Positions 9,731 to 19,704 of a stretch of 64,000 nucleotides of DNA are shown piece after piece. Position 1 is the first letter of the stretch. Each line of letters opens with the position of its first letter. A program made the position numbers and the translations under genes. Below the pieces are notes generated by a model. That model was not told the DNA's origin. It saw only the letters and a program-made list of their open reading frames with translations, and ran no database searches. The stretch covers positions 3,202,001 to 3,266,000 of the forward strand of contig NZ_CP011032.1 of the NCBI RefSeq assembly GCF_002310815.1, written 5' to 3'. The DNA comes from Pseudoalteromonas tunicata. GTDB taxonomy: Bacteria; Pseudomonadota; Gammaproteobacteria; Enterobacterales; Alteromonadaceae.

Positions 9731-9756
9731 AAAAGGCCGCATTGCGGCCTTTTTAA
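9731..9756 (+). terminator. Terminator after rpoD
   Basis: A 10-bp perfect stem AAAAGGCCGC / GCGGCCTTTT has an ATT loop and runs into T residues (9731-9754). It lies 21 bases after the rpoD stop and closes the operon. Confidence 0.9.
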
Positions 9757-9782
9757 ATTTTAACCTTTAAAAGGTCACTCTC

Positions 9783-10661
9783 ATGGCTTGGATCCAAATT
9801 CGCATCAATGCAACCAAACAAAATGCTGATCAAATTAGCGACTACCTAATGGACTGTGGCAGCGCCTCAGTGACATTTTTAGATACCAATAATACGCCAA
9901 TCTATGAGCCGCCAATTGGTGAAGTTATCTTATGGGCAGATACCACTGTTATCGGTTTATTTGATGCCTCAGAAGATATGCAAGCCGTAGTTGACTACTT
10001 AAGTGAGCAACCAGAACTGGTTCAAACTTTCGATTATAAGATTGAGCAACTTGAGGATAAAGATTGGGAACGTGAATGGATGGATAACTTCCACCCAATT
10101 AAATTTGGTGAGCGTTTATGGATTTGTCCTAGTTGGCGAGAAATCCCAGATCCAACAGCTGTTAATGTACTGCTCGACCCAGGCCTTGCATTTGGCACTG
10201 GCACTCATGCAACCACAGCACTTTGTCTTGAGTGGTTAGAAAGCTTAGATTTAACTGGCAAAACCGTGGTTGATTTTGGTTGCGGCTCTGGCATTTTAGG
10301 TATTGCAGCTATCAAACTAGGTGCTGCTCGCGTCATTGGTATTGATATTGATCCTCAGGCATTAGAAGCAAGCTTAGATAATGCCCAGCGTAATGGTGTC
10401 GCTCATCAACTTGAAGTATATCTACCACAAGATCAACCTGAGTTTATGGCCGATGTGATGGTTGCTAACATTTTAGCCGCACCACTTCGCGAACTTCACA
10501 GTGTTATTTTAGGTTTATTAAAGCCACAAGGTGCATTTGCGTTATCAGGCATCTTGGTTGAGCAAGCTGATTCTGTTGCAAATGTGTATCAAGAATATTG
10601 CCAACTTGATGCAATTGCAGAACAAGGAGAATGGGTTCGCGTCTCAGGTATAAAGAATTAA
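9783..10661 (+). CDS. prmA: Ribosomal protein L11 methyltransferase PrmA
   Basis: PrmA trimethylates several amino groups of ribosomal protein uL11 using S-adenosylmethionine. At 292 residues the length is normal. The N-terminal domain (about 1-90) binds L11. The C-terminal Rossmann methyltransferase domain shows [20 protein letters not shown] (motif I), GIDIDPQAL (motif II) and ANILAAPL (NxxxxPL motif). [11 protein letters not shown] before the SAM motif is also typical. It is in conserved synteny next to dusB-fis. Confidence 0.96.
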   Translation: MAWIQIRINATKQNADQISDYLMDCGSASVTFLDTNNTPIYEPPIGEVILWADTTVIGLFDASEDMQAVVDYLSEQPELVQTFDYKIEQLEDKDWEREWMDNFHPIKFGERLWICPSWREIPDPTAVNVLLDPGLAFGTGTHATTALCLEWLESLDLTGKTVVDFGCGSGILGIAAIKLGAARVIGIDIDPQALEASLDNAQRNGVAHQLEVYLPQDQPEFMADVMVANILAAPLRELHSVILGLLKPQGAFALSGILVEQADSVANVYQEYCQLDAIAEQGEWVRVSGIKN

Positions 10662-10679
10662 TTAAAAGTTGCAGTGCCT

Positions 10680-10706
10680 TGCAAGTCGCACTCAGCGCGG
10701 CTTGCA
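10680..10706 (+). terminator. Stem-loop after prmA
   Basis: TGCAAGTCGC / GCGGCTTGCA forms a 10-bp stem with one G-T pair and a 7-base loop, 18 bases after the prmA stop. A T run comes only some 20 bases later, so it may be a weak or factor-assisted terminator. Confidence 0.4.
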
Positions 10707-10812
10707 CTTCCACGCTGTACTTTTTTTGTACAAAATGAAAAATCTGTCAACCGGTTAGGAAAAGTCAAGTCAAAAAGTTCAAAAAAAAACACTTTTGTTC
10801 AATTTATAGCCT

Positions 10813-10850
10813 TTGATTTTTGCGAAAAAAACCGTAAACTTAGCGCCCCT
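10813..10850 (+). promoter_or_regulatory. Promoter of dusB-fis with GC-rich discriminator
   Basis: TTGATT at 10813-10818 and TAAACT at 10835-10840 are 16 bases apart, followed by TAGCGCCCC. A GC-rich discriminator next to a weak -10 is characteristic of stringently controlled promoters, which is known for the E. coli fis operon. The start codon of dusB is about 30 bases downstream. Confidence 0.6.
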
Positions 10851-10872
10851 TAAATAGAGGCCTAGTAACGCT

Positions 10873-11844
10873 GTGCAGATCGGTCAGTACAAATTAGAGA
10901 ACAACGTAATTGTCGCGCCAATGGCTGGCATTACAGACAGACCATTTAGACAGTTATGCCGTCGCTTAGGTGCTGGTTTAGCCGTTTCAGAAATGCTGTC
11001 ATCTAATCCTGATGTTTGGAAAACCGAAAAATCGATGAACAGAATGGATCATTCTGGTGAGTCGGGAATTCGAGCGGTTCAAATTGCAGGTGCAGATCCG
11101 GAGCTCATGGCACAGGCAGCTCAATTTAATGTGGCAAATGGTGCCCAGATTGTTGATATCAACATGGGGTGCCCAGCTAAGAAAGTGAATAAAAAACTTG
11201 CAGGTTCAGCACTATTACAATATCCGGATTTAGTAGAGGAAATTATCAAAGCTGTCGTTTCAGCGGTCGATGTTCCTGTTACGTTAAAAATCCGAACAGG
11301 TTGGGATACCGATAATCGTAACGGTGTTGAAATTGCAAAGATAGCTGAACGTAATGGCATTGCATCACTTGCTGTTCATGGACGCACTAAAGCGTGTATG
11401 TACAAAGGTGAAGCGGAATACCAAACCATTAGGGATATAAAACGTTCAGTGTCTATACCGATTGTTGCCAATGGCGATATTACATCACCAGAGAAAGCAA
11501 AACAGGTTTTAGACTACACGGGCGCAGATGCCATCATGATTGGAAGAGCAGCACAAGGTCGCCCTTGGATATTTAGGGAAACCGCACACTACTTACAAAC
11601 TGGCGAATTACTCCCTACTCCTGATATAGCAGAAGTAAGAAGTATTTTGATGGAACACATTAATCATCTTTTTGAGTTCTATGGGTCGGTAATGGGTGTA
11701 CGCATTGCTCGAAAACATGTGTCATGGTATTTGCAAGCTCATGATAATGAAGGACAGTTTAGGCGAGTATTTAACGCGTTAGAAACAAATAACCAGCAAG
11801 TTTCTGCGTTAGAAAAATACTTTGAAACACTAGCAGCAAATTAA
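10873..11844 (+). CDS. dusB: tRNA-dihydrouridine synthase DusB
   Basis: DusB is an FMN enzyme that reduces specific uridines of tRNA to dihydrouridine. The 323-residue TIM-barrel protein shows [13 protein letters not shown] at the N-terminus and the active-site Cys100 in [11 protein letters not shown]. It also has the phosphate-binding [12 protein letters not shown] and [11 protein letters not shown] motifs. The start is GTG 10873. The fis gene follows by 17 bases, and the dusB-fis operon is conserved across gammaproteobacteria. Confidence 0.96.
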   Translation: MQIGQYKLENNVIVAPMAGITDRPFRQLCRRLGAGLAVSEMLSSNPDVWKTEKSMNRMDHSGESGIRAVQIAGADPELMAQAAQFNVANGAQIVDINMGCPAKKVNKKLAGSALLQYPDLVEEIIKAVVSAVDVPVTLKIRTGWDTDNRNGVEIAKIAERNGIASLAVHGRTKACMYKGEAEYQTIRDIKRSVSIPIVANGDITSPEKAKQVLDYTGADAIMIGRAAQGRPWIFRETAHYLQTGELLPTPDIAEVRSILMEHINHLFEFYGSVMGVRIARKHVSWYLQAHDNEGQFRRVFNALETNNQQVSALEKYFETLAAN

Positions 11845-11861
11845 GAAAGAGAAAGAATACA

Positions 11862-12152
11862 ATGTTCGAGCAAAATGTGACTTCTCCATTTATCACAAAC
11901 CCACATGTTCAGTCACACGAAAAACCGCAACCATTACGCGATGCAGTTAAAAAAGCTGTTCATCATTATTTGAAACAGCTTAATGGCCAAGACGTGCAAG
12001 ACGTATATGACCTTGTTCTTTCTGAGCTTGAGGCGCCATTACTTGAAGAAGTAATGACCTATACTCGCGGTAACCAAACTCGCGCAGCTATATTATTAGG
12101 CATTAACCGTGGCACACTTCGCAAGAAGTTAAAAAAATACGGTATGAACTAA
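11862..12152 (+). CDS. fis: Nucleoid protein Fis
   Basis: Fis bends DNA and activates rRNA and other growth-related promoters. The 96-residue protein has the family N-terminal beta-hairpin region, the dimerisation helices and a C-terminal helix-turn-helix ([20 protein letters not shown]) almost identical to the E. coli protein. It is the second gene of dusB-fis, preceded by AAGAGAAAG, and closes at a strong terminator. Confidence 0.97.
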   Translation: MFEQNVTSPFITNPHVQSHEKPQPLRDAVKKAVHHYLKQLNGQDVQDVYDLVLSELEAPLLEEVMTYTRGNQTRAAILLGINRGTLRKKLKKYGMN

Positions 12153-12175
12153 TCACCACGCAGCTTAGGCTGCAT

Positions 12176-12200
12176 AAAAAGCACCCTCGGGTGCTTTTTT
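12176..12200 (+). terminator. Terminator after fis
   Basis: GCACCC / GGGTGC with a two-base loop is flanked by A and T runs (12176-12200), a classic intrinsic terminator 24 bases after the fis stop. A second small stem GCAGC / GCTGC lies just before it. Confidence 0.9.
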
Positions 12201-12284
12201 GTTATAGTTAAAATGTTTCAAAAAAGTCCAGCGCTACTGGTACAACTGTTAATAAGTTATAAGATAACTTTTTTTTGCTAACTC

Positions 12285-12290
12285 TATAAT
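12285..12290 (+). promoter_or_regulatory. Candidate -10 box of purH
   Basis: A perfect TATAAT lies 20 bases before the purH start; the -35 region is not clearly recognisable. I saw no convincing PurR palindrome near it. Confidence 0.35.
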
Positions 12291-12310
12291 TTGAGGTAAT
12301 CAAAACTACA

Positions 12311-13903
12311 ATGGATACACTTCGTCCTATTCGCCGCGCCCTACTGAGCGTGTCTGACAAAACTGGTATTGTTGAATTCGCTCGCGCCCTAGCTGCTAAA
12401 GGTGTTGATATTTTATCTACTGGTGGAACGTGTAAACTCTTAGCCGACAATGGCATCCAAGTTACAGAAGTGTCAGATTATACTGGTCACCCTGAAATTA
12501 TGGACGGTCGTGTTAAAACCCTTCACCCAAAAATTCATGGTGGCATTTTAGCCCGCCGTGGTACTGATGAAGCGGTTATGGCTCAAAACAACATTTCTGA
12601 AATCGATATGGTTGTAGTTAACCTTTACCCATTTGCGGCAACGGTTGCCAAAGAAGGATGTAGTTTAGAAGATGCGATTGAAAACATCGACATCGGTGGC
12701 CCAACAATGGTACGTGCTGCAGCTAAAAATAATAAAGATGTCACCATTATTGTTAATGCGGATGATTATAGTCGCGTTATTGCTGAAATGGATGCAAACA
12801 ATGGCGCTACAACCTATCAAACTCGTTTTGATTTAGCGATTGCCGCTTTTGAGCACACCGCACAATACGATGGCATGATTGCGAACTATTTTGGAACTAA
12901 AGTACCTGATTACAGCGAAAATGCAGCTGAGCATCCAGATTCAGCTTTCCCTCGCACTATTAACTTCCAGTTTAAGAAAAAACAAGACATGCGTTATGGT
13001 GAAAATTCACACCAAAATGCAGCATTTTATGTTGAAAATGACATCGTCGAAGCGTCAGTTGCAACAGCCAAACAATTACAAGGCAAAGCCCTTTCTTATA
13101 ACAACATTGCTGATACCGATGCAGCCCTAGAGTGTGTTAAAGAATTTGTTGAGCCAGCTTGTGTTATCGTTAAACATGCAAACCCGTGTGGTGTGTCTGT
13201 TGGCGCAAACATTTTAGCAGCTTACGAGCGCGCCTTTAAAACGGATCCAACATCGGCTTTTGGTGGCATCATTGCGTTTAACCAAGAGTTAGATGCAGAC
13301 ACTGCAGAAGCGATTGTATCGCGCCAATTTGTTGAAGTAATTATTGCGCCAAGCGTGTCTGAAGAAGCGGCTCAAATAGTTGCGGCTAAACAAAATGTAC
13401 GTTTATTAGAATGTGGTCAATGGTCAGCAAAAACATCTGGCCTTGATATTAAACGCGTTAATGGTGGCATTTTAGTACAAGACCGCGATTTAGGCATGGT
13501 GACACAAGGCGACCTTAAAGTTGTCTCAAAACGCCAACCAACAGAACAAGAATTAAACGATTTGATGTTCAGCTGGAAAGTTGCAAAATTTGTTAAATCT
13601 AATGCGATTATTTATGCTCGTGACGGCATGACAATTGGTGTCGGTGCAGGTCAAATGAGCCGTGTTTACTCTGCTAAAATTGCAGGCATTAAAGCGGCTG
13701 ACGAAAACCTTGAAGTAAAAGGTTCAGTAATGGCTTCTGATGCATTTTTCCCATTTAGAGATGGTATTGATGCAGCTGCCAATGCAGGCATAACAGCCGT
13801 AATTCAACCAGGTGGTTCGATGCGTGATGACGAAGTTATTGCCGCAGCAGACGAGCATGGTATGGCAATGGTCTTTACTGGCATGCGTCACTTTCGCCAC
13901 TAA
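12311..13903 (+). CDS. purH: Bifunctional AICAR transformylase / IMP cyclohydrolase
   Basis: PurH carries out the last two steps of IMP synthesis. The 530-residue protein has an N-terminal MGS-like IMP cyclohydrolase domain ([36 protein letters not shown]). The C-terminal AICAR transformylase domain has [25 protein letters not shown] and [12 protein letters not shown]. The length and motifs are complete. In related genomes purD normally follows; here an extra gene lies between them. Confidence 0.97.
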   Translation: MDTLRPIRRALLSVSDKTGIVEFARALAAKGVDILSTGGTCKLLADNGIQVTEVSDYTGHPEIMDGRVKTLHPKIHGGILARRGTDEAVMAQNNISEIDMVVVNLYPFAATVAKEGCSLEDAIENIDIGGPTMVRAAAKNNKDVTIIVNADDYSRVIAEMDANNGATTYQTRFDLAIAAFEHTAQYDGMIANYFGTKVPDYSENAAEHPDSAFPRTINFQFKKKQDMRYGENSHQNAAFYVENDIVEASVATAKQLQGKALSYNNIADTDAALECVKEFVEPACVIVKHANPCGVSVGANILAAYERAFKTDPTSAFGGIIAFNQELDADTAEAIVSRQFVEVIIAPSVSEEAAQIVAAKQNVRLLECGQWSAKTSGLDIKRVNGGILVQDRDLGMVTQGDLKVVSKRQPTEQELNDLMFSWKVAKFVKSNAIIYARDGMTIGVGAGQMSRVYSAKIAGIKAADENLEVKGSVMASDAFFPFRDGIDAAANAGITAVIQPGGSMRDDEVIAAADEHGMAMVFTGMRHFRH

Positions 13904-13916
13904 AAAACCATAAAAT

Positions 13917-13943
13917 ATAAAGCAGCTCAGGCTGCTTTATATT
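13917..13943 (+). terminator. Terminator after purH
   Basis: The 10-bp stem ATAAAGCAGC / GCTGCTTTAT has a TCAG loop, followed by ATTTAT, and starts 14 bases after the purH stop. It separates purH from the methyltransferase-like gene and purD. Confidence 0.7.
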
Positions 13944-14022
13944 TATCAGCTCAAAATTCATAGCCAGTATTTTTTTTTCTGTTATTTTGTTAGCTCTAAA
14001 ATGATAACAAAAGGGAATGAAG

Positions 14023-14850
14023 ATGACGTTACGATTCAATAGCCTACTCATCGGTGCCGCCACTCTAGCGCTTAGCGCGTGTACCAGCAGCAACATGACT
14101 GAGTTACTAAGCCAAACGAGCCAATCATCACTACGTAGTAGCGAAAACATTGCGCGCGACCAATACCGCCACCCCATTGAAACGCTCACATTTTTTGGTT
14201 TGCAACCCAATATGAACGTCGTTGAAATATGGCCAGGAAATGGTTGGTATACCGAGCTACTCGCTCCAGCACTTCGCAACGAGGGTACCTACTACGCCGC
14301 GCACTTCCCTGCGGACTCTGAGGTAAAATATTACCAAAGAGCAGTAAATAACTTTAACGAAAAACTAAGCAGTAACAATGCATTTAGCGATGTAGTGGTA
14401 ACTGAGTTTTATCCAGGCACTCATCATGCTATCGCACCTGCCAATAGTGTCGATATGGTGCTAACCTTTCGTAACTTACACAATTGGTATATCCAACATG
14501 ACTTAGAAGGTGTCGATAATGCCTTTGCCGCTTTTTATAGTGCTTTAAAGCCTGGTGGCATTTTAGGGGTTGTTGATCATCGCTTACCTGAGAACCGTGA
14601 TGAGAGAAAAGCAAAACGCTCAGGTTATGTAAAAGAAAGTTGGGTAATTGCTTTAGCCCAAAAAGCAGGCTTTGAATTCGTCGCAAAAAGTGAGATTAAT
14701 GCCAATCCGCTTGATACTGCAGATCATGAAAAAGGGGTGTGGACACTTCCACCTCGCCTCGCCCTTGGTGAGCAAGATACTGAAAAATATCGCACCATTG
14801 GTGAAAGTGATCGCATGACACTTAAATTTAGAAAACCAGACAATAAATAG
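14023..14850 (+). CDS. Lipoprotein with class I methyltransferase-like fold
   Basis: The first ~20 residues form a signal peptide ending LALSACTS, a lipobox that would put a lipidated Cys at the mature N-terminus. The rest looks like a Rossmann SAM-dependent methyltransferase. It has MNVVEIWPGNGWYTELLAPAL (motif I, with E-x-W-P-G-N-G in place of the usual ExGxGxG), SVDMVLTFRNLHNW and LKPGGILGVVDHR. Similar predicted methyltransferases are annotated in many marine gammaproteobacteria, but their substrate is unknown to me. ATG 14023 is preferred because AAGGGA is seven bases upstream; ATG 14017 is too close to it. It runs straight into purD (10-base gap). Confidence 0.8.
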   Translation: MTLRFNSLLIGAATLALSACTSSNMTELLSQTSQSSLRSSENIARDQYRHPIETLTFFGLQPNMNVVEIWPGNGWYTELLAPALRNEGTYYAAHFPADSEVKYYQRAVNNFNEKLSSNNAFSDVVVTEFYPGTHHAIAPANSVDMVLTFRNLHNWYIQHDLEGVDNAFAAFYSALKPGGILGVVDHRLPENRDERKAKRSGYVKESWVIALAQKAGFEFVAKSEINANPLDTADHEKGVWTLPPRLALGEQDTEKYRTIGESDRMTLKFRKPDNK

Positions 14851-14860
14851 GGATCTCCTT

Positions 14861-16147
14861 GTGAATGTACTCGTAATTGGTAGTGGTGGTCGTGAGCATG
14901 CTTTAGCATGGAAAGCGGCGCAATCTGCAAAAGTAACTAAAGTATTTGTAGCTCCTGGCAACGCTGGTACAGCGCTTGAACCAAAATTAGAAAATGTGGC
15001 TATCGCGGTTGAAGACCTCGATGGCTTACTTACCTTTGCTAAGCAAAATGCAGTTGCACTGACTATTGTTGGCCCTGAAGTGCCATTAGTATTGGGTGTG
15101 GTTGATAAGTTCCGTGCCGCTGATATGCCAATTTTTGGCCCAACAGCGGGTGCAGCGCAGCTTGAAGGTTCAAAGTCTTTCACCAAAGACTTTTTAGCAC
15201 GCCATGCAATCCCAACTGCTGACTATCAAACGTTCGAGCAAATTGAACCTGCTCTTGCTTATCTAGCGCAAAAAGGCGCACCAATCGTAATCAAAGCCGA
15301 CGGCCTTGCCGCAGGTAAAGGTGTGATTGTGGCAATGACACAAGCCGAAGCAGAAGAAGCAATTCGCGATATGCTTGCGGGTAACGCCTTTGGCGCTGCG
15401 GGTAGCCGAGTAGTTATCGAAGAGTTTTTAGATGGTGAAGAAGCCTCGTTTATTGTGATGGTAGATGGCAAAAACGTATTACCATTTGCAACCTCACAAG
15501 ATCACAAGCGTGCTTATAACCAAGATCAAGGTCCAAATACGGGCGGTATGGGTGCCTACTCACCAGCTCCTGTTGTGACCGATGAAATCCACCAGCGCAT
15601 CATGAACGAAGTCATTTATCCAACTGTTGAAGGAATGGCGGCAGAAGGAAATCCATACACAGGCTTTCTTTATGCGGGTTTAATGATTGCAGCCGACGGC
15701 ACGCCAAAGGTAATCGAATATAACTGTCGTTTTGGCGACCCAGAAACACAACCTATGATGCTACGTTTGCAATCAGATTTGGTAGAGCTAATTGAAGCAG
15801 CAAATCGCGTTGAGCTTGATAAAACTACGATTGAATTTGATTCACGTGCAGCTGTGGGTGTTGTGCTAGCAGCTGCAGGCTACCCTGGCGATTATCCAAA
15901 AGGTGATGTTATTTCTGGTTTAAAAGTTACTTATCCTGATGGGCAAAAAATATTTCATGCTGGGACCAAACAAGTTGGTGATGATGTCGTAACAGCCGGT
16001 GGTCGCGTATTGTGTGCCACAGCGTTAGGCCACACAGTAACTCAAGCGCAACAAGCCGCTTATGCTTTAGTTAACGAAGTAAACTGGCAAGGTGTTGAAT
16101 ACCGCACTGACATCGGCTATCGCGCTATTGAGCGTGAACAAGCATAA
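14861..16147 (+). CDS. purD: Phosphoribosylamine-glycine ligase (GARS)
   Basis: PurD joins glycine to phosphoribosylamine in purine synthesis. The 428-residue ATP-grasp protein begins MNVLVIGSGGREHALAWK and has IKADGLAAGKGV, SFIVMVDGKNVLPFATSQDHKR and VIEYNCRFGDPETQ, all canonical. The start is GTG 14861 with TAGGGAT upstream. A strong terminator follows. Confidence 0.97.
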   Translation: MNVLVIGSGGREHALAWKAAQSAKVTKVFVAPGNAGTALEPKLENVAIAVEDLDGLLTFAKQNAVALTIVGPEVPLVLGVVDKFRAADMPIFGPTAGAAQLEGSKSFTKDFLARHAIPTADYQTFEQIEPALAYLAQKGAPIVIKADGLAAGKGVIVAMTQAEAEEAIRDMLAGNAFGAAGSRVVIEEFLDGEEASFIVMVDGKNVLPFATSQDHKRAYNQDQGPNTGGMGAYSPAPVVTDEIHQRIMNEVIYPTVEGMAAEGNPYTGFLYAGLMIAADGTPKVIEYNCRFGDPETQPMMLRLQSDLVELIEAANRVELDKTTIEFDSRAAVGVVLAAAGYPGDYPKGDVISGLKVTYPDGQKIFHAGTKQVGDDVVTAGGRVLCATALGHTVTQAQQAAYALVNEVNWQGVEYRTDIGYRAIEREQA

Positions 16148-16184
16148 TTACCTGTATTAAATACAGTTTATTAGCCACTATTTC

Positions 16185-16216
16185 AACGGATGCACTTAAT
16201 ATTGCATCCGTTTTTC
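16185..16216 (+). terminator. Terminator after purD
   Basis: The 10-bp stem AACGGATGCA / TGCATCCGTT has an 8-base loop and a T run (16185-16216), about 40 bases after the purD stop. Confidence 0.85.
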
Positions 16217-16295
16217 ATTTGTAAACTTTTCAATCCATCTTATTAACGTCTACACTTGCTAAGTAAAATAAATCAATGTCGGCCACACTAACTCG

Positions 16296-18842
16296 ATGCC
16301 TATAAAATCAAAAATAGCTTATCCAGCCGCCTTTTTAATTATCATAATTATATCTATGTTATTGAACCATATTATAAAAATAATTGGTGATCCGACATTA
16401 CGTACCATTGAACATACGCAAATCATTTATACCCGCACAGCTTATTTCATCGACTCGAATAACAACATGGAATTTGATGACTTAATGACAAAACCGCACT
16501 TATTCACTAATGCTCCATTAAGTAATGTGCCATGGAGTTTTATCCAACAAACATACTGGCTAAAGTTAACACTTGACAACAAATCAAATAAAAACAATAT
16601 ATTATTCGCTTATTTTGATAATCCTATGCTCGATGAGCTTGATATTATTCAAGTTAATAAAGCACAGCACCTCGTTAAGAAAAAACAATTGGGGGATCAT
16701 GTTAAAGAATTAAGCCTTGCGGATAAAAGCTTTCCAACCTTTAGTTTTGCACTTGCAGCGCATGACTCCACAACTTTGTTTTTAAGAATAAAAACAACTG
16801 GCATCGCAAAAACCCCAATCCAAATTTATAGTGCAAACGAATATTACCAATTTAAAGAAATCGTCCATTTCATCTGGGGAGCTTTTATTGGTATTTGCAT
16901 CATGATAGCGCTTTATAATCTAGTACTATTTTATGGTATCAAAGACCCGGTTTATCTTATTTATATTGGTTATATTATTTCAGTATTAATGCTGACTGGT
17001 GTTGTACTTGGTTTTGGCCATTACATTTGGCCGAGTGCGCTAGAATTTCAGCTACATCAGCATGTTATTTTTCTTAATTTTTCAATCGCGATTTTTTCAT
17101 TATTATTTACTCTCTCATTTTTACGCTACTTTAAAAGTCGCGGCCGCTTGTTTATTGTCGCCCGTTATTTTTTGTATTGCATGATGTTCTTTGCCACACT
17201 TTCTTTGCTACTTCCTGAATATATCGCAGCACCAATTTTCTTTATTAACATGGCCATTTTGTATGTCATTACCTTCACCCTAATAGGCTACAAAATTAGG
17301 CTAGGTTTTCGTTGGGCCAAATTTTATGTCATCTCTTGGCTACCGATGATCCTTTGTGCACCCATTCAGCCATTAATGCTCACGGGTAAAATTGAATATT
17401 CATTTTTAACCAGTTACGCCTTTTTAATTGGCGTATCACTCGAAATTATTTTAATGGCGATGGCGCTCGCAGACAGAATGCGTTATCAAAAAGAAAAAGC
17501 ACTCTATAACGCAACTCACGAGCTGACGACTGGTTTGCCTAATTTAAATTTATTAGAAACTCGTTTAAAACAATTACAGCAGCAAGACGTTAAATACAGC
17601 CTGTGTGTTATTGAAATTACCAATTTTCATTCAATTTCGCCTTATATTAGTAACCAAGAAATTGATAAATTAATTTTAAAAGTTGTTCAAGATATCAGTG
17701 CACAAATCAATACTGACCGCCGCTTTATTGAATTTGAAGATCAACAAGGAATGCCTATAAAAGTAGCAAAAGCACGCGATGGTGTTTTAGCCATTTTGGC
17801 GAGTAAATTTATTAACTTACAAGCTCTGTTATTACAGTTAGAGAAAATTCAGCACACCATAAATAAAGATTTAACCTTAAGCGGTTTGTTTATCAATCTC
17901 GATACCCACATTGGTGTATGCGACCACCCAGGAAAAGAAACCCTGATCAGTCATATCATCAGCCAAGCTTTTCAGGCTTTAGCCAAAGGCAAACGCGAAG
18001 GTGCTGATATTTGTATCTTTGAAGATAGTGAAGACTTTAATGTTACCCAGCGCCTTGCGCTCGCCACCCAGTTACAACAAGCGATCCGTAATAATGAATT
18101 AGAGCTCTATCATCAACCACAAATCCATCTAGCGACCAATACCATTGCCGGCTCTGAGGTATTGCTGCGCTGGAATCACCCCGAATTTGGTTTTGTTCCA
18201 CCTGATAAATTTATTAGAATTGCCGAAGATACCGGCGTCATTAATGAATTGACACTTTGGGTCATTAATAGTGCATTTAAGCATCTCAATGAGCTTATAA
18301 ACCAAGGTATTAGTAATCATAAAGTGTCGATTAATATCAGCGGAAAAGACATTAGCATGCGTGGTTTTTTAAACAAAATAAGCATGGCGCTCGAAGTGTC
18401 TCAAGTCCCTCCTGAGCTTATCAATCTAGAATTAACAGAATCTGTCATGGTAAGTGACTTCAAAATCCTGAGTGAATTAATGAAAGCGTTTGCCAATATG
18501 GGAATTAATGTATCAGTGGATGACTATGGTACTGGTTATTCATCACTGGCCTATATTTCGCAGCTGCCTTTTAATGAATTAAAAATAGATAAAAGTTTTG
18601 TCTTAAATTTATCTGAATCACCACGAAACTACACCATAGTTAAAAACACTATAGAGATGGCAAAAAACTTACACCTGTGTGTGGTTGCAGAAGGCGTTGA
18701 AACAAGCGCAGTTGAGCAAAAACTGCGTGATTGTGGCTGTGATATTGTGCAAGGTTATTACTACAGTAAACCACTTCCCTTTTCTGAATATTTGATTTGG
18801 TTAAGAAAATATCAAGAGCAATCAATTATCCAAGTTTATTAA
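16296..18842 (+). CDS. 7TMR-DISM sensor with degenerate GGDEF and EAL phosphodiesterase
   Basis: This 848-residue inner-membrane protein starts with one membrane helix (about 6-26). A periplasmic ~150-residue DISMED2-type domain follows (TAYFIDSNNNMEFDD ... YWLKLTLDNKS), then about seven membrane helices (roughly 190-390). The GGDEF-like domain (about 405-580) has lost its signature: ARDGVLAI stands where GGDEF should be, so cyclase activity is not expected. The EAL domain (about 600-840) keeps SEVLLRW, the ELTES glutamate, VDDYGTGYSSL, LKIDKSF, AEGVE and VQGYYYSKP, so c-di-GMP hydrolysis is likely. The ligand sensed outside is unknown. Confidence 0.88.
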   Translation: MPIKSKIAYPAAFLIIIIISMLLNHIIKIIGDPTLRTIEHTQIIYTRTAYFIDSNNNMEFDDLMTKPHLFTNAPLSNVPWSFIQQTYWLKLTLDNKSNKNNILFAYFDNPMLDELDIIQVNKAQHLVKKKQLGDHVKELSLADKSFPTFSFALAAHDSTTLFLRIKTTGIAKTPIQIYSANEYYQFKEIVHFIWGAFIGICIMIALYNLVLFYGIKDPVYLIYIGYIISVLMLTGVVLGFGHYIWPSALEFQLHQHVIFLNFSIAIFSLLFTLSFLRYFKSRGRLFIVARYFLYCMMFFATLSLLLPEYIAAPIFFINMAILYVITFTLIGYKIRLGFRWAKFYVISWLPMILCAPIQPLMLTGKIEYSFLTSYAFLIGVSLEIILMAMALADRMRYQKEKALYNATHELTTGLPNLNLLETRLKQLQQQDVKYSLCVIEITNFHSISPYISNQEIDKLILKVVQDISAQINTDRRFIEFEDQQGMPIKVAKARDGVLAILASKFINLQALLLQLEKIQHTINKDLTLSGLFINLDTHIGVCDHPGKETLISHIISQAFQALAKGKREGADICIFEDSEDFNVTQRLALATQLQQAIRNNELELYHQPQIHLATNTIAGSEVLLRWNHPEFGFVPPDKFIRIAEDTGVINELTLWVINSAFKHLNELINQGISNHKVSINISGKDISMRGFLNKISMALEVSQVPPELINLELTESVMVSDFKILSELMKAFANMGINVSVDDYGTGYSSLAYISQLPFNELKIDKSFVLNLSESPRNYTIVKNTIEMAKNLHLCVVAEGVETSAVEQKLRDCGCDIVQGYYYSKPLPFSEYLIWLRKYQEQSIIQVY

Positions 18843-18891
18843 CTCAATGTTTGTTACTATGGTTACCTGAATAATTGGGGGCGAACCAAGC

Positions 18892-19704
18892 ATGCAAGGT
18901 ACATTAAAAAAACTAAAAGCAAGTTTAACCACACCTGTCGAATACCATTTACCTGTTGGCGATCAGTTAATTCCACTTAATAGTCTAATTGGTAAACCAT
19001 TTACCATCAGCTATACCGGCAACATTTTTTGCAGCAACTGCGCTAAAAAAACCAGTAAAAGCTACTCGCAAGGCCATTGTTTTGTATGTATGCGCAAGCT
19101 AGCTAGTTGCGACATGTGCATTATGAAACCAGAAACATGTCATCATGCTGCTGGCACATGTAAAGAGCCACAATGGGGTGAAGAAAACTGCATGATCCCG
19201 CATTATGTCTATCTTGCCAATACTTCAGGCCTTAAAGTGGGGATCACTCGCCACACCCAAGTGCCCACCCGCTGGATTGATCAAGGCGCGACTCAAGCAT
19301 TACCTATTTTTAAAGTGCAAACTCGCTTGCAATCAGGTTTAGTTGAGGTTGCACTTGCCGAATTTATCGCTGATAAAACAAATTGGCGCACCATGCTAAA
19401 AGGTCCGGGTGACGCGATAGATTTAAAAGCCGCTGCAGCCGAATTAATCCCTCAAATCAAACCAAAGCTTGATGAGTTAGCTCAGCTTTTTGGTGCCACA
19501 GCAATTGAAGTCCTCAATGAAGAGGTTGTTGATTTAGCGTATCCGGTTAATCAATATCCTAAAAAATTAACCAGTTTTAATTTTGATAAAGACCCGAATA
19601 TTTCAGCTGTATTATTAGGAATTAAAGGCCAATACCTTATTTTTGATACTGGCGTTATTAATATCCGTAAATTCACTTCTTACGAAGTCTCAGTGTCATT
19701 TTAA
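18892..19704 (+). CDS. DUF2797 protein with zinc-ligand-like cysteines
   Basis: The 270-residue protein matches the DUF2797 family. Residues about 40-110 are Cys/His-rich (CSNCAKK, CFVCMRKLASCDMC, CHHAAGTC), suggesting one or two zinc-binding knuckles. The segment HYVYLANTSGLKVGITR followed by RWIDQGA resembles the core of GIY-YIG-type domains, in which YVY and VGITR form the first strands. This likeness is my inference. No function is established. It starts 49 bases after the EAL gene, and its 3' end overlaps the converging CBS-GGDEF-EAL gene by 9 bases. Confidence 0.8.
   Translation: MQGTLKKLKASLTTPVEYHLPVGDQLIPLNSLIGKPFTISYTGNIFCSNCAKKTSKSYSQGHCFVCMRKLASCDMCIMKPETCHHAAGTCKEPQWGEENCMIPHYVYLANTSGLKVGITRHTQVPTRWIDQGATQALPIFKVQTRLQSGLVEVALAEFIADKTNWRTMLKGPGDAIDLKAAAAELIPQIKPKLDELAQLFGATAIEVLNEEVVDLAYPVNQYPKKLTSFNFDKDPNISAVLLGIKGQYLIFDTGVINIRKFTSYEVSVSF

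Noticed and set aside
12293..12297. GAGGT before purH as a strong ribosome binding site
   Set aside because: It is 13 bases from the ATG, too far to be convincing, but no other start fits PurH better.
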